Shown piece after piece: positions 29,830-34,979 of a DNA stretch of 34,979 nt. Every line of letters begins with the position of its first letter. Position 1 is the first letter of the stretch. Source of the DNA: Byssothecium circinans (Eukaryota > Ascomycota > Dothideomycetes > Pleosporales > Massarinaceae); NCBI GenBank assembly GCA_010015675.1, contig ML977034.1, forward strand, positions 196,569 to 231,547, written 5' to 3'. The translations under genes and the position numbers were made by a program. The notes beneath the pieces are model-generated. The model saw only the letters and a list, made by a program, of their open reading frames with translations, was not told where the DNA came from and searched no databases.

Positions 29830-31220
29830 CTATATCACCGCCAAAGGCGACTGATTTGCCCCCGAATTTTGTCCCTCTTGCTGCGCTTCCTTCTCCATGG
29901 TTGCGAAGTCGCCTCTGCCGACAAGATGAGGTTGATTGCGGTGCGAATACTTCGTCTTTGGCTCCCAGCTATACCGGTCTGAGACACGCTGACCACTGAG
30001 AACATCGGCAACGATGCTGCCAATTGTAGGAAGGTCTTTGGCGCGGTTGAAGGACCCCCCAGCAGCACAAACGAGATTCCGAAACTGAGGGTGCCTAGCG
30101 ATGATAGGATCCTGGGTTTCGGTGACGCCATCCCTAAAAGAGCCTTAGTTCGCGATGCGCTCCTGATCAACCCAGATTTACTAACCAAAAAGATGTAATA
30201 GAGATGATGCGTGCTCCTTGGAGGGCGGGTAAAAACTCCCTGGCCCATCCGATCGCCTTATGCATGTGGTTCTTCGCAAGAGCACTCTCGGATAGATCCT
30301 CAACACGTGATACAGAAGAGTTATGCAGGTTGGTAAAAGGATGTATCCACGTGATTTTACCAACGGAGCCTTTAGCTGGAGGAAGAAACTCGGCTTAGAA
30401 TGAATTTATTAGCTAGCGGGAAAAAATTGAATAAGTCGGCGGAGAAACACTAACCTTTCCCGCTGTGGGAGACCATTGGTTTCTTCCTGAAAAACTCAGC
30501 TTGCTCATCATTCAGCTGGACAGCGTACGAGAACAACCCGGTTGCAGTGGGGGTCCTTCCGTTCGGTGGGAGAGCAATGTCGGATGCGGCAAGGACTTGA
30601 GCAAGCCATGGACCGACAGCCAAGATGATCTGCGCGGTTACTGCTTCGATCCTCTCCCCGTTCTCGAGTATGAGTGCCGCGATATGAGCTCCGTCCCTGA
30701 CGATGGTTACAACTCCACTTTCGTAGAAGGTCCCGCCGCTGTTCCTGCATTCTTTCTTGGCTCGCTCTCTGGCATCAGACATGCATGTTTCCCAGTCAAC
30801 AATGCCATCGTCCGGAGCCAAAACGTAAGTCAGTGATTCTGGAGCTATCGTAGTTCCGAAAGTATCCCGCATCAGCGTGCTATCGCTCGGTTGTCGCCTC
30901 TGCATGCCAAGCTCCTCACGAGCCTTGTTAATCTTCTGAAGTGCGGCGAGATCATCCTGTTCGTAAATTACTATGCGGCCGATGCTGCTTTGGAGCTTGG
31001 AAAAGCCGTTGCTGTTCCACTGCCTCTGAGTCTCGACCGCCTCCGTCATCCGCTCCAAGTTGCTATAATCAACACGAACTATCTTTGAGATATCATCGCT
31101 AGGAGCGAGGCGCGAAGGCTGAGAAATCATTGACAACTGTGTAGTGGGCCATCTCTGACGGATGTGGTCGGCCGTCGAGACACCGAATACACCAGTGCCG
31201 ATGATGATGACTCTGTCCAT
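29830..31220 (-). CDS. FAD-dependent oxidoreductase (DAO/sarcosine oxidase-like), 425 aa, three exons
   Basis: Minus-strand exons 31220-30455, 30393-30186 and 30133-29830; introns of 61 and 52 nt (GTTAGT donors, TAAG and TTTAG acceptors); the frame closes at 425 aa. The N-terminus MDRVIIIGTGVFGVSTADHI holds the FAD-binding GxGxxG at 8-13. ILAVGPWLAQVLAASDI is the second conserved block of the DAO fold. The third exon gives RHPQFRNLVCAAGGSFNRAK, the C-terminal FAD-contact region, and then LPTIGSIVADVLSG. This family oxidises secondary amines such as sarcosine, saccharopine or fructosyl amino acids with release of H2O2. The substrate cannot be set from sequence. There is no signal peptide and no clear SKL-type peroxisomal end (it ends PLAVI). 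It lies intact among relics. Confidence 0.85.
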
Positions 31221-31341
31221 GTTGCAATCAGACGAAGAGTTTGTCGTATGAAGGGGATGGTTTTCAACAATTTGACACGAGATCCTCTTAAGGCTGCGCG
31301 GGGTAACCGCATATTCCCAAATCAGCTGACCTTAGGTTATT

Positions 31342-31416
31342 CCGAACCGCCCACACCACCAAACCGCCCAAAATTTCTTGGCGGAAAATCAAATATTCAA
31401 CCTTTAATAACAATAT
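31342..31416 (-). repeat. Right-arm fragment of the palindromic repeat, copy 3
   Basis: The segment from CGAACCGCCC to GGAAAATCAAATATTCAACC and on to TTTAATAACAAT matches the right arm of copy 1 (about 408-460). Its reverse complement carries GGGCGG twice, as in copy 2. No left arm is present to its left. It is inverted relative to copy 2 at 1071-1447. Confidence 0.7.
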
Positions 31417-31426
31417 TCAGTCAACA

Positions 31427-31731
31427 ACAGGGTGAGCTCCGCTGACCGCGTGTCTCTCATGGGCCTCCCTACTCATATCCCAAGGCGCCTATCACGTCTC
31501 TATCCGTCATTGGGTGTATCCGCCGGATGGCGTCGCTCCTTGCGATGGCCGTTCGTCTCGTCCATGCAGATATCAACCACGGTATACCAGATCCACGGCA
31601 CATACCTAAAGGCCACGCATCACAATGTATGGAGTTGAAATGTTTACAGGCGGGTCAAGATAAAAAGCGTACCATCATTTGACTCGGCCATTCTTCCACT
31701 CTAAGAACTAAGTCCTAACACACTGCAGCCA
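31427..31731. other. Intergenic stretch
   Basis: About 300 bases between the repeat fragment and the cysteine-rich exons. No supported frame. A short plus frame at 31432-31638 is not protein-like. Confidence 0.35.
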
Positions 31732-32155
31732 TTAGCTTGATACGTAAAAAGAATCCTTAGGGCAACTCACACAAGCGACGTAGCAGTTCTACAGAGGGAT
31801 TAGCCCAGAATTCAAGAAGAACGAGAGACAAGTATGCTTACGGTAAACCAATTGGCCTGGATTAATCCATCGTATATTCTAGTGTTTGTACAGGTTTGAC
31901 CCTATGAAGAAAAGAGTAAGTAGAGGTCTCTAGGGTTTAGATGAAAACATACAGGGTCGCATGCGAGGAAAGCGCAAAACTGCTCTCATAGTTAGTCTAC
32001 AGTGAGGGCAGATCATATTCTCGGTGACTTGCATCAGTAACGGGACGGCAATTTTGTCCTGGACCAAAAACTCCTCCGTTGGGACGACAAGCGTTCTGTC
32101 TCCGACACTGTGCGTTAACTAATAGAGTAAAAAATAAAATATTTAGAACTTCTAT
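31732..32155 (-). pseudogene. Candidate small secreted cysteine-rich protein gene, 3-4 short exons, start unclear
   Basis: Minus-strand exons 31901-31842 (20 codons) and 31788-31732 (19 codons with stop) have clean phase-0 introns: GTATGT...TTCATAG upstream of the first and GTAAGC...CTGTAG between them. Further upstream an exon of about 30 nt ends at 31953, preceded by a CTAAC branch site, and a longer one runs back to about 32155. The reading has nine cysteines in about 90 residues. The leading part is hydrophobic and ends in a plausible VNAQ-like cleavage site. No ATG opens the frame: an ATA stands at 32153-32155, and the next ATG upstream meets stops. The gene may be broken or may have another 5' exon. 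The donor of the longest exon is ambiguous (32028 or 32041). No relative recognised; an effector-like role is speculation. Confidence 0.45.
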
Positions 32156-34225
32156 CTTAGTAGTTGGTAGATGGATTTAAGACTAGTAGATGTAAAAGAG
32201 AAAAGCTGCTTAGGTTAAGGAAATTTGCATCTGCCGGAAAGCGAAAGTCCAGAATGCTGGGCTTTATGATCATTCATTGCGTCTTGGAGCATGTGGCAGT
32301 CAAGAAGGAGCAATCATCACCACTAGTACTCATGTGAGTACAGTAGGGTATCAACACAAGGAAAAAACACGATAAGGATAAGGCGCACCGGCCTCGGAAC
32401 TTGAACGACTTCGGATGAACGATTACGTAAGCGGAGCGGATTAACCTGCGTCCGACGGAGAGCATGTGGCGGTAGTGGACGAGTCGTCGGATATCACGGC
32501 AACTTCCGTTTTTAAGGAGTTCACGGAACGTCCGGACCGTGGCTTCTTCACTACTCTTGAAAGGTTGACGGGGGATCCTAGCGGCCTGATGTCCCGGTGC
32601 TACTACGTCGTGCTAAGCGATTCCGGACTGTTCGTTAGTCGTTTTGTATCTGTCAAGACCACGGGCGTCGAGAGGAAAAAGAATTGTTAGACGATGACGT
32701 GGAAGAGCATGCATCCTATCTGTAGTAACCACAGTATCCCGGCGCATCTTTCCCGTGGTACCGTTTCCGGAGATCTCCGATCTCAACTCCTACCACTAAG
32801 GGAGTGAGTCATTTACCAAGGTAGGGAGAGACGTCTCGACCGCGACGATCGGCCCGAAACGTCATCTGTTGCAAAATAATTAAAGCGATCCTGATTACTA
32901 TTGTACTTACCATGAGGCCCGATAGATTGCCCGCTGGTTCAACTACTCTATTCGCTTCATGCATACACAGGGTTTATCAACGCGCCGCCAAGCACACCAA
33001 CCAATAACACATTCCTTAGTAGGGGATACCGAACGACCATGCATAAGGCCCGTCGTATTTGTACGGGTGTCTGGAACGCCGAAAACAAAGTGCTATTGAG
33101 GTAATTTGCCTGAAGCCTCCTACCGGGTTTCAAACCCTCGAGTCACCAATGATGCTCCTCGTCCGCATGGCTTACAGAACATCTTCCCAATGGGAGTAGA
33201 GTCAAACAGTGAAGTACGTGACGAGTGGTGATGGTATATGCGATGGTAGAAAGCTCTAACAGGGGCACCCTTCTTGGTCTCTGTGGACGCTGGCGCGGGT
33301 CTCGTGCCTTGAAGGGCAGAGAGAATGCTACGTGCAGAAATTCCAAGTGAGCCCAAAGGCAGGCCAGAATGAGCTGGAATGAATGAAACAACGTCTTATC
33401 TTTGGGCTGATAGATCCTCCACCGCTTCATCGTTTAACGCCGCCTACCCCTAGATTGTCTCTGGCAGTAGAGTTGAAGATGGGGGCGGTATTTCGATGGG
33501 TGGATTTTAGAGTGGCCGGAATGGGGGGTTGGCCGGGAAGTGGGTGCGGGACGTTACTTGGCCTAGCTCTCACTGAGAGTTCATATGCAGTAGAAGGTAA
33601 CGTCTGATCGCGGTTGATGGTCACCATTTTTTATGTCAAAACTACAGTTTAATCGGCAGCGGATGCGTCTCACACAGCGGGAATCGCGCGAAAACGTGAA
33701 TCTCAAGAGATGAGTTTATGACCATCGGTGCCATGCTGCTCTAAAGGGCGAGCATGTGTCGCAAGGTGGCGGCTCTTTCCTCGGGGGGTATGGACAATAC
33801 GGCGGCGCTGGTGAAGGTGCCGACGAGCTACCGAAGAATGGTGCAGATGTTGAAAGAAGACGCAATTGCTCTCAGTGGGCATGGCCACAATAGCATCATG
33901 GCCAAGCCTGTAGTTGATCTTTATAAAACTTATAATACTTGGATTGGCCTATATGTAACTGTCACGGGAGGTAGCCTCCTCCTCCCGGTGTTCCCTAAAT
34001 GCCTGTAATGTCGTTTTGCGTTGTTGCCACGCGCGCCCATATTTGTTTCCGATCATGTGCTCTCGCTTGTCCCTAGTGGCAATCCGTTCAGTCAAGAGCG
34101 TGTTGAACCGGTCCCTGAGCGGCAGGCGGGGGCAGGAGACTGCCGGGTCTGAAGATGGGTTTGTTTAACATGTCGTGGCCCCGGGAGTAGCTGTCGACCT
34201 GCCCTGTGAGTTTAGCTCGATTCTA
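32156..34225. other. Long region without a supportable gene
   Basis: About 2.07 kb. Several frames of 60-95 codons exist on both strands. None shows a motif, start context or splice partner. A minus-strand frame near 33120-33370 (RAFYHRIYHHHSSRTSLF) and another near 33720-33850, broken by two TAG codons, have partly protein-like composition and may be relics. No tRNA or array found. Confidence 0.4.
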
Positions 34226-34628
34226 TTAATCTTGCTCGTAGAAGCGAGGCGCCAAGTCCGGCAGAGTCAGCTCGGCGTCCAGTGGAGGCATGGTGGCGAG
34301 CATGTTGAATGATGACACCACCGCTTTTTTGGTATCGGGATCCTCCGTCTGCTTGTAGAAGGCGGTTGCCTCTGCATAGACGTCATCAAAGCTCGTGTTG
34401 GATGCTAGGCAGATGGACTTCTTGGCCGCCTGCAACGCGGTGAAGGGGAATAGGCGCATGCGGGACGTCAGGCGATCAATGTGGGAGTACAGCTTGGCCT
34501 TCGTTTCAAATGACTTGTCGATCCAGCCGATTCTCTCGGCCTCGAATGCTGTGATGTCCTTTCCTGTAAGAATGTACTCCATTGCGCGCGCACGGCCGAT
34601 CAATTTGGTGAGGAACAGGCAGAGTTGC
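34226..34628 (-). pseudogene. Enoyl-CoA hydratase/isomerase C-terminal fragment
   Basis: The minus frame up to the TAA at 34226 reads LTKLIGRARAMEYILTGKDI, TAFEAERIGWIDKSF, then LFPFTALQAAKKSICL. This is the C-terminal third of crotonase-fold proteins: the IGRARAMEYILTG helix and the A-x-x-I-G-W/L-I/V-D/N block after the active site. The oxyanion-hole and catalytic parts are missing. The coding frame begins abruptly at 34628, next to a TA dinucleotide where a transposon-like sequence starts. The other part of the gene may lie beyond the right end of the window. Crotonase enzymes hydrate enoyl-CoA or carry out related CoA chemistry, often in beta-oxidation. Confidence 0.75.
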
Positions 34629-34630
34629 TA

Positions 34631-34979
34631 TCAATCAATCAGGTCAGTTTTTAGAGGTGAATTGGACCTGATTTGGTACTCGGAGCCCTCGAGAACTGAC
34701 CTGATTGACCTGGTGATGATTTGGGAGGTGAATTGATTGACGATTGATCGATTTGATCCCCAAATATATCTCTTAGGGATAGTGTTTGTGTACAAGGAGC
34801 TAGAAGGCGTCATCCCACTCTGATATATGATAGATATCCTGGATCTCTTGCTCTGAGAGCTCTATAGTGCTGTCGTTGTCTGAAGTAGCCCTAGGGGCTC
34901 CAAAACCAGCCTTTCGCCAAGCTCTCACACACGTGATTGTAGAGAGCAATTGGGGGCTCATTTTACGGCGTCTTGGCTC
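34631..34979 (-). mobile_element. 3' end of a pogo/Fot1-like (Tc1-mariner superfamily) transposon, partial
   Basis: The element appears to end at 34631 right after TA (34629-34630), the target duplication expected for this superfamily. Its terminal part TCAATCAATCAGGTCAGTTT recurs inverted nearby: 34635-34649 is the exact reverse complement of 34694-34708 (15 bp), with a 44-base loop. The direct repeat GAGGTGAATT occurs near 34655 and again near 34725. A partial transposase frame follows in the same orientation. The other end lies outside the window. Confidence 0.6.
34800..34979 (-). CDS. Transposase C-terminal end (DDE superfamily, pogo/Fot1-like), partial
   Basis: The minus frame is open from the window edge to the TAG at 34800-34802 and gives 59 residues, with LLSTITCVRAWRKAGFGAPR followed by an acidic tail ending in EWDDAF. 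The T-I-x-x-x-x-A-W-R-K-A-G-F segment closes many fungal Fot1/pogo-type DDE_1 transposases. The catalytic D-D-D part would lie beyond the window. The stop is about 170 bases from the element end. Identity is inferred from this short motif and the TA boundary. Confidence 0.5.
   Translation of the reverse strand, partial: EPRRRKMSPQLLSTITCVRAWRKAGFGAPRATSDNDSTIELSEQEIQDIYHISEWDDAF

Noticed and set aside
1071..31416. A ~30-kb composite or giant transposon bounded by the two half repeats
   Set aside because: The interval holds conserved core genes (PDI, Ebp2, RNR, HSBP1) and no captain-type recombinase; independent repeat fragments are simpler.
32466..32690. 74-codon plus-strand frame
   Set aside because: Even composition but no recognised motif, partner exon or start context; not supported as a gene.
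1..34979. tRNA or rRNA genes
   Set aside because: I looked for a T-loop (GGTTCRANNCC) with matching acceptor stems and found no complete cloverleaf by eye; a tRNAscan run would settle it.

Overview
The window is nuclear DNA of a filamentous ascomycete, most likely a Pezizomycotina/Dothideomycete (inferred). The support is: short GT-AG introns, mostly 44-94 nt, many with a CTAAC-like branch site; fungal gene families (Pth11-type rhodopsin-domain protein, ERp38/TigA-type PDI, fungal GH78 rhamnosidase, F-box protein, fungal transcription-factor domain); and AT-rich repeats and broken genes whose stops look like C-to-T changes, as repeat-induced point mutation (RIP) would leave.

Layout. Bases 1-1450 are an AT-rich repeat: a ~740 bp imperfect palindrome followed by a half copy. 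A decayed gene follows (1515-2492). From 3.2 to 23.1 kb lies a mostly intact gene block: F-box protein (+), rhodopsin-domain membrane protein (+), PDI (+), a small three-exon HSBP1 homologue (-), Ebp2 (+, divergent from HSBP1), an unrecognised protein (+), a GH78 alpha-L-rhamnosidase (-), a relic at 15.7-16.5 kb, a five-exon WDR44-like WD40 protein (-) and the small subunit of ribonucleotide reductase (-, four exons). The reductase gene sits in a cluster of ACGCGT (MCB) motifs, one in each of its introns.

From 24 kb the window becomes accessory in character. It holds broken pieces of a TPR protein, a PD-(D/E)XK-like protein and a protein kinase, then a nested minisatellite (25535-26090). Two intact genes follow among the debris, a short-chain dehydrogenase (26227-27168, +) and an FAD-dependent amine/amino-acid oxidase-like enzyme (29830-31220, -). 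Between them lie unidentified exon-like relics and a transcription-factor fragment without its zinc cluster. After 31.3 kb come another half copy of the left-end repeat, a candidate small secreted cysteine-rich protein in 3-4 short exons without a clear ATG, a long region with no clear gene, and an enoyl-CoA hydratase fragment cut at a TA dinucleotide by a pogo/Fot1-like transposon that runs off the right end.

Functionally the intact block is a set of unrelated genes: ER folding (PDI), stress-response modulation (HSBP1), ribosome biogenesis (Ebp2), dNTP synthesis (RNR) and membrane traffic (WDR44-like). No operon-like or biosynthetic cluster logic is visible. I found no convincing wholly new system. 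The best leads are the MCB cluster in the RNR introns, the cryptic cysteine-rich gene, the nested 14-bp minisatellite that truncates a kinase, and the TA insertion of the transposon. All exon coordinates were worked out by hand from splice signals and reading-frame closure.
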